This document shows positions 1 to 6,884 of a stretch of 19,510 bases of DNA, in pieces. The DNA is taken from assembly GCA_023428065.1 (NCBI GenBank), contig JAEYZI010000066.1, positions 1 through 19,510 on the forward strand, given 5' to 3'. The position numbers and the translations under genes are program-made. This DNA is from Actinomycetes bacterium (GTDB lineage Bacteria > Actinomycetota > Actinomycetes > Actinomycetales > Microbacteriaceae). The first letter of the stretch is position 1, and the number at the start of each line of letters is the position of its first letter. Below the pieces are notes generated by a model. The model was not told the origin of the DNA. It was given only the letters and a program-made list of their open reading frames with translations, and ran no database searches.

Positions 1-1
1 T

Positions 2-94
2 CTGCGTGCCGCGCTCTCGCGCTGGTTCTTCGAGGACCGCATCGCCCCCGTCACCCGCACGGAGATCGAGGCGTCGAAGCACGACCACCACTGA
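2..94 (+). CDS. qcrB: 3' end of a plus-strand gene, probably cytochrome bc1 complex cytochrome b subunit (partial)
   Basis: Only the last 30 codons lie in the window, read in the frame that starts at base 2 and ends with TGA at 92-94. The visible tail contains WFFEDRIAPVT and ends in a His-rich KHDHH. From memory, actinobacterial QcrB proteins end in a very similar FFEDR.APVT stretch followed by a charged, His-containing end. Context agrees: in mycobacteria the ctaE-qcrCAB operon runs convergently towards ctaF-ctaC, as this fragment does towards ctaF-ctaD-ctaC at 1878-4937. QcrB is the membrane diheme subunit that oxidises menaquinol in the bc1-aa3 supercomplex. A strong hairpin follows at 109-144. 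The identification rests on a short tail and on synteny; the catalytic part is outside the window. Confidence 0.6.
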   Translation: MRAALSRWFFEDRIAPVTRTEIEASKHDHH

Positions 95-108
95 GTCGGA
101 TCAGACGC

Positions 109-144
109 CGAGAGGGGCGGTGCCGCACGGCGCCGCCCCTCTCG
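109..144. terminator. Bidirectional terminator-like hairpin between convergent genes
   Basis: Bases 109-124 pair with 129-144 to give a 16-bp, almost entirely G/C stem (one T-G wobble, at base 121) closed by a four-base GCAC loop. It begins 14 bases after the stop at 92-94 and ends 30 bases past the stop of the opposing hydrolase gene at 175-177. It could therefore stop transcription from both sides. There is no T-tract on either strand, as is common for actinobacterial terminators. The rest of 95-174 shows no gene. Confidence 0.8.
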
Positions 145-174
145 CGTATCCGACGGATCCCGCCTCCCTGCGGA

Positions 175-1350
175 TCAGCCCTCGAGCGCCTCGTACACCG
201 CGCGGGTGTACGCCTCGGAGCGGGGCGAGCCGATGATGCCGGGCGACATGCGGTTCATGACGTAGGAGAATGTCATCCGGCGATCGGCGTCCGCGATGAC
301 GATCGAGCCGCCGTAGCCGCCCCAGAACCCGACACGCCCCTCGGGGATGGTGGGGGTGGAGGCAGGGTTCGACACCGCGTACCCGAGCCCGAACCGGAGC
401 GGGATGCCGAGCACGAGGTCGATTCCATCGGTGTGGCTCTCGAAGACGCGATCGACCGTGTCCTGCGAGAGCAGGCGCCGGCCGCCGGCCACTCCGCCCT
501 GGGCGATGAGAGAGTTCAGGAGCGCGACACCGCGCGCGTTCCCCTGCCCGCCGGCACCACCGATGCCCGCCGCCCGCCACTCGCGGGTCCAGGTCGTCTC
601 GGCCGCGAGGATCGGTCCGGTGAACGTCATGAACGCGGGAGAGTCGGGCGGAAGCTGGTCGAGCCCCTCCGGGGGCGGCGGAGGCACGACGTGGCTCACG
701 CGGTGCTCCTCGCTCTCGGGGAGGCCGAGCCAGAAGTCGGCACCGAGCGGGCCCGCGAGCTCGTCGGCGACGAACGGCCCGAGATCGCGTCCGGTCACCC
801 GGAAGACGAGCTCCCCGATGAGCGTGCCGTAGTTCAGTAGGTGGTAGCCGCTCGCGACCCCCGCAGGCCACCACGAGGGCTGCGCGGCCAGGCGGGCGGC
901 TGCCGACCGGGGGTCGAGGATGTCGGCGGCGGACACCGGCTGCGCCCAGCCGGACACGCCCGAGGTGTGGTTCAGGAGGTGGCGCACGAGCACGTGCTCC
1001 TTGCCCGCCGCCGCGAACTCCGGCCAATACCGGGCGACCGGCGCGTCGAGGTCGAGCTCTCCGCGGTCGACGAGCAGCAGCGCGGCCAGCGCCGTGACGG
1101 TCTTGGAGATCGACCACACGTTCGTGATGGTGTCGCTCCCCCACGGCGTCGCGCGCGCGGGGTCGGCCCAGCCGCCCCACAGGTCGACGACGGGCTCCCC
1201 GTCGAGGACGACGGCGAGCGAGGCGCCGAGCTCCTCTCCGGACTCGAGCTGCCGCACGAACTCATCGCGAAGGCGCGCGAATCGGGGATCGACGTGTCCG
1301 TCGATCGACGGGGCGGGGATCGCCGCTGCGGCGGTCGGGGTACTGGACAT
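175..1350 (-). CDS. Serine hydrolase of the beta-lactamase / EstB-type esterase family
   Basis: This 391-residue protein belongs to the class C beta-lactamase-like serine hydrolases (esterases, D-aminopeptidases, low-activity beta-lactamases). The nucleophile motif SxxK is SISK at residues 80-83. The second catalytic element is the Tyr in YHLLNYG (Y169). A WGGYGGS segment at about 343-349 occupies the place of the KTG/HGG motif. There is no signal peptide, so the enzyme is probably cytoplasmic; the N-terminus is just a short Ala/Pro-rich lead. The start is well supported: ATG at 1350 with AAGGAGG at 1355-1361. The gene stands alone, facing the probable qcrB and separated from the GNAT gene by 105 bp holding a palindromic operator candidate. 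The natural substrate cannot be told from sequence, and a true antibiotic-resistance role is unlikely for this subgroup. Confidence 0.9.
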   Translation of the reverse strand: MSSTPTAAAAIPAPSIDGHVDPRFARLRDEFVRQLESGEELGASLAVVLDGEPVVDLWGGWADPARATPWGSDTITNVWSISKTVTALAALLLVDRGELDLDAPVARYWPEFAAAGKEHVLVRHLLNHTSGVSGWAQPVSAADILDPRSAAARLAAQPSWWPAGVASGYHLLNYGTLIGELVFRVTGRDLGPFVADELAGPLGADFWLGLPESEEHRVSHVVPPPPPEGLDQLPPDSPAFMTFTGPILAAETTWTREWRAAGIGGAGGQGNARGVALLNSLIAQGGVAGGRRLLSQDTVDRVFESHTDGIDLVLGIPLRFGLGYAVSNPASTPTIPEGRVGFWGGYGGSIVIADADRRMTFSYVMNRMSPGIIGSPRSEAYTRAVYEALEG

Positions 1351-1370
1351 CGAGCCTCCTTGCTCGTTCC

Positions 1371-1386
1371 GGGGTCGGGTGACCCC
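1371..1386 (-). other. Small inverted repeat in the hydrolase leader
   Basis: GGGGTC at 1371-1376 and GACCCC at 1381-1386 form a perfect 6-bp stem with a 4-base loop. It lies between the palindromic operator candidate (1389-1408) and the Shine-Dalgarno sequence (1355-1361), so it would be in the 5' leader of the hydrolase mRNA. It may be a minor RNA hairpin or chance in GC-rich DNA. Confidence 0.35.
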
Positions 1387-1388
1387 AG

Positions 1389-1408
1389 CATACCGGTCAG
1401 TCGGTATG
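1389..1408. promoter_or_regulatory. TetR-type palindromic operator candidate over the hydrolase promoter
   Basis: Two perfect 7-bp arms, CATACCG (1389-1395) and CGGTATG (1402-1408), flank a 6-bp centre. The spacing and the ACCG..CGGT content resemble operators bound by dimeric TetR-family repressors. On the minus strand the hexamer TATGCT (1392-1387) overlaps one arm and sits 36 bases upstream of the hydrolase start. It is a plausible -10, so a bound repressor would block polymerase. The site is intergenic (the only gap between GNAT and the hydrolase). No regulator gene is in the window, so the family assignment is inferred from symmetry alone. Confidence 0.55.
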
Positions 1409-1455
1409 GAGCGTGCAGCTGAAGCCGCTCACGCGTCACGACGCGCGCGACGCGC

Positions 1456-1878
1456 TCAGAGGAAGCGGCGCATGTACTCCGCCGACTCGTGGAAGCCGAG
1501 CCGATCGTAGAAACCGCCCGCACGTCGGCTGGCGACCGTGAGCTGCGTGACGCCGCGACGCTCGCATTCCGCCTCGACGGCTTTCACGAGGGCCGTGCCG
1601 TAGTCGTGACCGCGGGCGTCGGACGCGACGACGATCTCCTGCAGTTGCGCCGACGGGCCGTTGGTCGACAGCAGCGGCACGATCGTCGTCAACGCGTAGC
1701 CGCGGATCGCCTCACCCTCGTCGACGACGTAGAGCAGCACCGTGGGCTGCTCCCCCGCGAGATACGACGAGATCGTCGCGTCGAACGCCGCACGCTCCGG
1801 CGCGAAGGCGTGCCCGAGCTGCTGGACGAGACCGAAGATCGCATCCTCGTCGCCCGGGCGGGCCTCACGCACCGTCAT
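1456..1878 (-). CDS. GNAT-family N-acetyltransferase
   Basis: This 140-residue protein has a single GNAT fold. Motif A, which binds acetyl-CoA pyrophosphate, is visible as IVVASDARGHDYGTALV (about residues 82-98). A typical C-terminal GFYDRLGF motif lies at about 122-129. The chosen start is ATG at 1878, because family similarity begins at MTVREARPGDED. The long upstream extension of the open frame only reads the out-of-frame shadow of ctaF. The ATG overlaps the ctaF stop by one base (TGATG), so translation is probably coupled and the gene should be the last of the ctaCDF operon. The acceptor (small molecule, peptide or protein N-terminus) cannot be predicted. No clear terminator follows it. 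Confidence 0.9.
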   Translation of the reverse strand: MTVREARPGDEDAIFGLVQQLGHAFAPERAAFDATISSYLAGEQPTVLLYVVDEGEAIRGYALTTIVPLLSTNGPSAQLQEIVVASDARGHDYGTALVKAVEAECERRGVTQLTVASRRAGGFYDRLGFHESAEYMRRFL

Positions 1879-2306
1879 CAGCGGGCGAAGTTGTTCCGGT
1901 AGTACTCGTAGTTCCAGCCCACGAGGGCGATGAGAACGAGCGGGGCTCCGATGAAGGCGACCCAGGCACCCACGGCGAGGCCGAGGAACACCACGGCGAG
2001 GCCGAAGCCGAGCACGAGCGGCCACCAGCTCCACGGGCTGAAGTGCCCGATCTCGGGGTCGTCGTCGTCGATGTCGGCCGTCAGGGTGTCCTGCGCGAGC
2101 TCGCCGCCCTGCGCCTTGTGCACGCGTCCGATGTAGAACGCGATGAAGAAGGCGAGGATCGCCGAGAGCGTGAGCGTGACGGTGCCGACCCACTCGATGT
2201 GGTCGGGATCCCAGTTCACCGTGATGCCCACCCAGATGGTGTACGCAGCTGCGGAGAGGAGGAAGAAGACCCCCAGGATCCACATCAGGTTCGCATTGGT
2301 GCGCAT
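1878..2306 (-). CDS. ctaF: Cytochrome c oxidase subunit 4, actinobacterial type
   Basis: This is a 142-residue membrane protein with four predicted helices (about 7-28, 40-60, 94-114 and 116-132). An acidic loop containing DIDDDDPEIGHFSPWSWWP separates the two helix pairs. The pattern matches the small subunit IV of the actinobacterial aa3 oxidase, which packs against CtaC/CtaD in the bc1-aa3 supercomplex and has no cofactor of its own. The start ATG at 2306 lies 4 bases after the ctaD stop (2311-2313), and its own stop overlaps the ATG of the GNAT gene. The gene is therefore a tightly packed operon member, and its length is normal for the family. Confidence 0.95.
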   Translation of the reverse strand: MRTNANLMWILGVFFLLSAAAYTIWVGITVNWDPDHIEWVGTVTLTLSAILAFFIAFYIGRVHKAQGGELAQDTLTADIDDDDPEIGHFSPWSWWPLVLGFGLAVVFLGLAVGAWVAFIGAPLVLIALVGWNYEYYRNNFAR

Positions 2307-2310
2307 GGCC

Positions 2311-4047
2311 TTACTTCACCTCTCCATCGGCGACGTCGACGACCGGGCGCTCCGGAGCGTCCTTGACGGGTCCGACGCCCACCTGGACGGTGCCGGGGTG
2401 GTGCAGATCGAACGCCGGCGACTCGGACCGGATGCGCGGGATCGACGTGAAGTTGTGGCGCGGGGGCGGGCACGAGGTCGCCCACTCGAGGGAGCGCGAG
2501 TTGCCCCACGGGTCGTCGACCGTCACCTTGGGCGCCTTGCGGGCCGTGACCCACACGTTGAGGAAGAACGGGATGAGCGAGACCGCGAGGATCGCGGAGC
2601 CGATCGTCGAGAGCTGGTTCTCCCACGTGAAGCCCTCGCCCGCGAGGTAGCCCGCGTAGCGGCGCGGCATGCCCTCGACGCCCAGCCAGTGCTGGATGAG
2701 GAAGGTCGCGTGGAAGCCGATGAACAGCAGCCAGAAGTGGATCTTGCCGAGTCGCTCGTCGAGCATCTTGCCCGTCCACTTGGGCCACCAGAAGTAGAAG
2801 CCCGAGAACATCGCGAACACGACCGTTCCGAAGACGACGTAGTGGAAGTGGGCCACGACGAAGTACGAGTCCGAGACGTGGAAGTCGAGCGGCGGCGAGG
2901 CGAGGATGACGCCCGTGAGACCGCCGAAGACGAAGGTCACGAGGAAGCCGAGCGCCCAGATCATGGGCGTCTCGAAGGTGACCGAGCCGCGCCACATCGT
3001 GCCGATCCAGTTGAAGATCTTCACGCCCGTGGGCACCGCGATGAGCATCGTCATGAGCGCGAACCACGGCAGCAGCACGGAGCCGGTGACGTACATGTGG
3101 TGAGCCCACACCGTGACGGACAGGGCGGCGATCGCGATCGTCGCGAAGATGAGCGTCTTGTACCCGAAGATCGGCTTACGGCTGAAGACCGGGAAGACCT
3201 CGGACACGATGCCGAAGAACGGCAACGCGATGATGTAGACCTCGGGGTGGCCGAAGAACCAGAACAGGTGCTGCCACAGGATCGTGCCGCCGTTGGCCGG
3301 GTCGAGCAGGTGGGCGCCGAACACACGGTCCGCGCCGAGTGCGAAGAGTCCGCCCGCGAGCACCGGGAAGGCGAGCAGCACGAGGATCGACGTCACGAGG
3401 ATGTTCCACGTGAAGACCGGCATGCGCCACATGGTCATGCCGGGGGCGCGCATCGTGATGATCGTCGTGATGAAGTTCACGGCGCCGAGGATCGTGCCGA
3501 AGCCCGAGAGCGCGAGGCCGAAGACCCACAGGTTGCCGCCGAGGCCCGGCGTGAACGTCGTGCTCGAGAGCGGCGCATACGCCGTCCAGCCGAAGCCCGC
3601 CGCGCCCTGGGGCGTGAAGAAGCCGCCGATCGCGATGAGCGAGCCGAAGGTGAAGAGCCAGTACGCGAAGGCGTTGAGGCGCGGGAAGGCCACGTCGGGG
3701 GCGCCGATCTGCAGCGGCATGATCGCGTTCGCGAAACCCGCGAAGAGCGGCGTCGCGAACATGAGCAGCATGATCGTGCCGTGCATCGTGAACAGCTGGT
3801 TGTACGCCTCGTTCGTCGGGAGCACGTCGACACCCGGCGTGAAGAGCTCCACGCGGATGACGAGCGCGAGCACGCCGCCGATGCAGAAGAAGATGAACGA
3901 GGTGATGAGGTACAGGTAGCCGATCGTCTTGTGGTCGGTCGTGGTGATCCACTTGACGATGGTGTCGCCCTTGCGCGAGGGCTTGGTCGGCGCGACGGTA
4001 CGCGTCTGGGTCGTGGTCCGCTCGGGGGCCGGAGCTGTCGTCGTCAT
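2311..4047 (-). CDS. ctaD: Cytochrome c oxidase subunit I (aa3-type, heme-copper)
   Basis: This 578-residue catalytic subunit reduces O2 to water and pumps protons across the membrane. All metal-site residues are present: H89 and H402 for heme a, H400 for heme a3, and H267, H316 and H317 for CuB. HPEVY at 267-271 supplies the cross-linked Tyr (Y271) and the proton-gating Glu (E269), which marks an A1-type oxidase. D118 in GAPDVAFPRLN marks the D-channel entrance, and K343 in PTGVKIF marks the K-channel. The start is ATG at 4047, giving MTTTAPAPE; an upstream extension in the open frame would run through ctaC. It lies 5 bases after the ctaC stop. The hydrophilic C-terminus (about 515-578, with RIRSESPAFDLHHP) looks typical of actinobacterial CtaD. 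Confidence 0.97.
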   Translation of the reverse strand: MTTTAPAPERTTTQTRTVAPTKPSRKGDTIVKWITTTDHKTIGYLYLITSFIFFCIGGVLALVIRVELFTPGVDVLPTNEAYNQLFTMHGTIMLLMFATPLFAGFANAIMPLQIGAPDVAFPRLNAFAYWLFTFGSLIAIGGFFTPQGAAGFGWTAYAPLSSTTFTPGLGGNLWVFGLALSGFGTILGAVNFITTIITMRAPGMTMWRMPVFTWNILVTSILVLLAFPVLAGGLFALGADRVFGAHLLDPANGGTILWQHLFWFFGHPEVYIIALPFFGIVSEVFPVFSRKPIFGYKTLIFATIAIAALSVTVWAHHMYVTGSVLLPWFALMTMLIAVPTGVKIFNWIGTMWRGSVTFETPMIWALGFLVTFVFGGLTGVILASPPLDFHVSDSYFVVAHFHYVVFGTVVFAMFSGFYFWWPKWTGKMLDERLGKIHFWLLFIGFHATFLIQHWLGVEGMPRRYAGYLAGEGFTWENQLSTIGSAILAVSLIPFFLNVWVTARKAPKVTVDDPWGNSRSLEWATSCPPPRHNFTSIPRIRSESPAFDLHHPGTVQVGVGPVKDAPERPVVDVADGEVK

Positions 4048-4052
4048 CCGGA

Positions 4053-4937
4053 TCAGTCCTCGTTCTCGCTCAGGCTCGACTCGCCGTTGCCCGGCAGGTT
4101 CTGGTTCACGTTGTACTCCGGTCCGAGGCGGCCCTCGTTGCCGGCGGCACGCAGCTCCTCGATGTGCGCGTCGTACTCCGCCTGGGAGACGACGTGCACC
4201 GTGAAGAGCATGTCGGCGTGGTACTCGCCGCAGAGCTCGGCGCACTTGCCGCGGTAGACGCCCTCCTTGAGGGGCGTGAAGTACATGTAGTTCGACTTGG
4301 CCGGGATCATGTCCTTCTTGTAGAGGAAGTCGATGACCCAGAAGGAGTGGGCGACGTCACGCGACTCGAGCTGGATCTCGACCTTCGCGTCGACCGGCAG
4401 GTAGAGGGCCGGGAGCGTGTCCTCGTCGAGCTCGCCCGTCGCGGTCGGCTGAGCCTGCACGCCCTTCGTGTAGACCTCCTCGTTGAGGTAGTTGAAGTCC
4501 CACGACCAGCGCTTGCCGAAGGCCTCGATGCGCACGTCCGGGTCGCCCGGGTCCGCCTCGATCGCGGCCTGGTCCCGCGCCGTGAAGGCGAAGAAGCCGA
4601 TGATGAGGATGAACGGCACGACCGTGTAGAAGATCTCGATCGGCATGTTGTACCGCATCTGCACGGGGAGGCCGGTCTGGCCCTTGCGGCGGCGGTACAC
4701 GATGGCAGCCCACAGGGCGAGCGCCCACGTGACGATGCCGACGCCGAGCAGCACGACCCACGAGGTGACCCAGAGTCCGATGACCCGGTCGGTGTGGTTG
4801 GTCGTGCCCTCGCCGCCGGGCAGGAAGCCGTTGAGCTGATCCTGCGTGCAGCCGGCGAGGACGATGGCCACGGCGAGGCCGATCGGGACGACTGCCCAGC
4901 GGGACAGACGTGAGCGCTGTGGGCGGTTGGATCGCAC
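4053..4937 (-). CDS. ctaC: Cytochrome c oxidase subunit II (CuA subunit), lipoprotein
   Basis: This 294-residue protein takes electrons from the bc1 complex cytochrome c subunit through its binuclear CuA centre. CuA ligands are complete: H197, C232, E234 (backbone), C236, H240 and M243, the last five within CAELCGEYHADM. The N-terminus is a lipoprotein signal peptide with lipobox VLAGC, giving acylated C30. LspA, encoded at 15395-15976, would be the matching peptidase. Two membrane helices follow (about 52-80 and 98-119), then the exported cupredoxin domain. The start is GTG at 4937, with AGAGG six bases upstream. The gene opens the ctaC-ctaD-ctaF-GNAT operon, and a possible -10 (TAGACT) lies at 4978-4983 behind the hairpin that follows erpA. 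Confidence 0.97.
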   Translation of the reverse strand: MRSNRPQRSRLSRWAVVPIGLAVAIVLAGCTQDQLNGFLPGGEGTTNHTDRVIGLWVTSWVVLLGVGIVTWALALWAAIVYRRRKGQTGLPVQMRYNMPIEIFYTVVPFILIIGFFAFTARDQAAIEADPGDPDVRIEAFGKRWSWDFNYLNEEVYTKGVQAQPTATGELDEDTLPALYLPVDAKVEIQLESRDVAHSFWVIDFLYKKDMIPAKSNYMYFTPLKEGVYRGKCAELCGEYHADMLFTVHVVSQAEYDAHIEELRAAGNEGRLGPEYNVNQNLPGNGESSLSENED

Positions 4938-4977
4938 CTGGAACCTCTCGGACTTTCGACGTGGTGATTCGCTGCCC

Positions 4978-4983
4978 AGTCTA
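4978..4983 (-). promoter_or_regulatory. Candidate -10 element for the ctaC operon
   Basis: The minus strand reads TAGACT (TAnnnT type) 40 bases upstream of the ctaC GTG. It sits directly downstream of the erpA terminator hairpin, where a new promoter is expected. No convincing -35 can be seen because that position falls in the hairpin. Confidence 0.35.
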
Positions 4984-4990
4984 TAGCCGA

Positions 4991-5022
4991 ACGAGCCGCC
5001 CTCCTTGCGGAGGACGGCTCGT
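4991..5022 (-). terminator. Terminator-like hairpin between erpA and ctaC
   Basis: Bases 4991-5004 pair with 5009-5022 to form a 14-bp stem with one mismatch (C-A) and a TTGC loop. It begins 23 bases past the erpA stop (5046-5048) and lies 53 bases upstream of ctaC. It has no T-tract. Its position suggests that it insulates the respiratory operon from the erpA transcript. Confidence 0.65.
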
Positions 5023-5045
5023 GTTCCGGCTGCTGGGCCGGCGAC

Positions 5046-5393
5046 TCAGTGGAACGAGTCCCCGCACGCGCAGCTGCCCTGCGCATTGGGGTTGTCGATC
5101 GTGAAGCCCTGCTTGTAGATCGTGTCCTCGAAGTCGATCGAGGCGCCGTCGAGGTAGGGGACGCTCATCCGGTCCACGACGACCTCGACGCCGTCGAAGT
5201 CGCGCGTCGCGTCGCCGTCGAGCAGACGCTCGTCGAAGTAGAGCTGGTAGATGAGGCCCGAGCAGCCTCCGGGCTGCACGGCGACGCGGAGACGCAGGTC
5301 GTCGCGGCCCTCCTGCTCGAGGAGCGACCGCACCTTCTGCGCGGCGGTGTCGGAGAGGGTGACCCCGTGGGTCGTCTCGAGGGTGTCGGTCAT
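5046..5393 (-). CDS. erpA: Iron-sulfur cluster insertion protein ErpA (A-type carrier)
   Basis: This 115-residue protein is of the HesB/IscA/ErpA family, cytoplasmic carriers that pass 4Fe-4S or 2Fe-2S clusters to apoproteins. The three cluster-binding cysteines are present: C44 in GGCSG, and C108 and C110 in SCACG near the C-terminus. The length is normal. The start is ATG at 5393. No Shine-Dalgarno sequence is visible, but the -10-like hexamer TAGAAT lies at 5400-5405, six bases before the ATG, so the mRNA is probably leaderless. The gene lies between a dipeptidase and the cta operon; delivery of clusters to respiratory proteins such as the Rieske subunit would fit, but that is inferred from location only. 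Confidence 0.95.
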   Translation of the reverse strand: MTDTLETTHGVTLSDTAAQKVRSLLEQEGRDDLRLRVAVQPGGCSGLIYQLYFDERLLDGDATRDFDGVEVVVDRMSVPYLDGASIDFEDTIYKQGFTIDNPNAQGSCACGDSFH

Positions 5394-5399
5394 GGCGCG

Positions 5400-5405
5400 A
5401 TTCTA
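5400..5405 (-). promoter_or_regulatory. Candidate leaderless -10 for erpA
   Basis: The minus strand reads TAGAAT six bases upstream of the erpA ATG, in a 37-bp gap after the dipeptidase stop. At that distance transcription would start at or next to the A of the start codon. No Shine-Dalgarno sequence competes with this reading. Confidence 0.5.
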
Positions 5406-5430
5406 GCCGCGGATCCCGGGAGGCCGCTGG

Positions 5431-6846
5431 TCACCGCGACGCGAGCCGTGCGAGCAGGAGCGCCTCGCCGAGGATCGCCTTCTCGAGGCTCGGCAGGTGA
5501 ACCGACTCGTTGGGGCTGTGGGCTCGGGAATCCGGGTCCTCGACGCCCGTCACGAGGATCTGCGCGTGCGGGAAGCGCTCGGCGAGCTCCGCGATGAAGG
5601 GGATCGAACCTCCCACGCCCATCTCGACGGTCGGGTTGCCGAACGCCTCCTCGAGCACCGCCTTGGCGTCCTCGACCGCCCAGCCGCTCGTGTCGACGAG
5701 GAACGGCTGGCCGAGGTCGAGACCGTCGACCTCGAGCTGGGCGCCGAAGGGCGCGTTCGCCCGCAGGTGGGCCATGATCGCCTCGTAGGCGTCCTCCGCG
5801 CGCTGGCCGGGTGCCACGCGCGCGCTCACGCGCACGCGGACGCTCGGGATGAGCGTGTTCGAGGCGTCCTTGACGCTCGGGGCGTCGATGCCCGTGACGG
5901 TGATCGACGGCTGGTTCCACATGCGGGACACGATCTCGCCCCGCCCGATGGGGGTGACCTCCGGGAGCAGGCCGGTCTCGTCGCGCAGCTGGGCCTCGTC
6001 GTAGCTCGGCGTCTCCGCCTCTCGGGAGGCGAGCCCCTCGACCGCGACCGAGCCGTCGGCGTCCCACAGCGTCGCGAGCATCCGGATGGCGGCGAGCATC
6101 GCGTCGGGCACCGCTCCCCCGAACATGCCGGAGTGGGAGGCGTGGTCGAGCGTCGTGACGCGCACGTTGAAGGCGACGGCGCCGCGGAGGCCGACCGTGA
6201 TCGCGGGGACCTCCGTCGACCAGTTGCCCGAGTCGGCGACGACGATGACGTCGGCGTCGAAGGTGTCGCGATAGTGCTCGAGGAAGGTCGAGATCGAGCG
6301 GGAGCCGAACTCCTCCTCGCCCTCCGCGTAGAGCACGAGCCCGATCTCGGGGTCGCCGAGCACCTGCTGGTAGGCGCGGATGGCCGCGAGGTGCGCGACG
6401 AGACCCGCCTTGTCGTCGGCGGCGCCGCGTCCGTAGAGGCGGTCGCCGCGCAGGGTCGGCTCGAACGGCTTCGAGTCCCAGTGGTCCTCGTCGCCGGGGG
6501 GCTGCACGTCGTGGTGGGCGTAGAGCAGGATCGTGGGCTTGCCGTTGCGCGCGGCGCGCGAGGCGACGACCGCCGGCTGGCCGAGCGCATCCGATCCGGG
6601 GTCCGAGACGGGGAGCTGCACGACGTCGACCGAGTCGAACACGCCGAGCTCGCGGGCCAGCTCGGCCACCCGTTCGGCGCTCGCGCGCACGTGCGAGAAG
6701 TCGAAGCCGTCCCACGACACGGAGGGGATGCGCACGAGCTCGGAGAGCTCGGCGATCGCCGTGGGGAGCCCCGCCGCCACCGCCTCGCGCAGCTCATCGG
6801 CGCGAGGCGTCGATGCGGACACGGACGACGGTCGGGTATCAGCCAT
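5431..6846 (-). CDS. M20-family dipeptidase (zinc metallopeptidase)
   Basis: This 471-residue protein is of the M20/M25/M40 peptidase family, in the group of carnosinase-like cytosolic dipeptidases that cleave Xaa-Xaa dipeptides with two Zn ions. The visible site residues are H111 and D113 (in AHHDVQPP), bridging D144 in GRGAADDK, catalytic E178 and ligand E179 in EGEEEFGS, D205 in VADSGNW, and the late His H443 in RAHSPNES. H238 (SHSGMFGG) lies at the start of the lid/dimerisation domain. The start is ATG at 6846 (MADTRPSS), chosen because family similarity follows soon after. The open frame extends upstream only across the promoter and the divergent gene. TAAGAT seven bases upstream points to a leaderless message. 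It is divergent from the DUF3043 gene, 38 bp away. Confidence 0.93.
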   Translation of the reverse strand: MADTRPSSVSASTPRADELREAVAAGLPTAIAELSELVRIPSVSWDGFDFSHVRASAERVAELARELGVFDSVDVVQLPVSDPGSDALGQPAVVASRAARNGKPTILLYAHHDVQPPGDEDHWDSKPFEPTLRGDRLYGRGAADDKAGLVAHLAAIRAYQQVLGDPEIGLVLYAEGEEEFGSRSISTFLEHYRDTFDADVIVVADSGNWSTEVPAITVGLRGAVAFNVRVTTLDHASHSGMFGGAVPDAMLAAIRMLATLWDADGSVAVEGLASREAETPSYDEAQLRDETGLLPEVTPIGRGEIVSRMWNQPSITVTGIDAPSVKDASNTLIPSVRVRVSARVAPGQRAEDAYEAIMAHLRANAPFGAQLEVDGLDLGQPFLVDTSGWAVEDAKAVLEEAFGNPTVEMGVGGSIPFIAELAERFPHAQILVTGVEDPDSRAHSPNESVHLPSLEKAILGEALLLARLASR

Positions 6847-6851
6847 ACCGG

Positions 6852-6859
6852 TAATCTTA
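6852..6859. promoter_or_regulatory. Overlapping divergent -10 elements between dipeptidase and DUF3043 gene
   Basis: The eight bases TAATCTTA hold TAATCT on the plus strand (6852-6857) and TAAGAT on the minus strand (6859-6854). The minus hexamer is 7 bases from the dipeptidase ATG, giving a leaderless start. The plus hexamer would give a leader of about 20 bases containing the GAGGAA ribosome site before the GTG at 6885. The two genes would then share one short melting region and could not easily be transcribed at the same instant. Confidence 0.5.
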
Positions 6860-6884
6860 AAGCTCCCGACGAGCGAGGAACCCC

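Noticed and set aside
175..1350. The hydrolase as an antibiotic-resistance beta-lactamase
   Set aside because: It has the SxxK fold family signature but no signal peptide and no KTG motif. It groups with esterase/peptidase-like members, so resistance cannot be claimed.
2143..4257. A 704-codon plus-strand open frame opposite ctaD
   Set aside because: Its composition (long runs of E, R, D and H) is the mirror of the ctaD codons. ctaD itself has every heme and copper ligand, so the opposite frame is not a gene.
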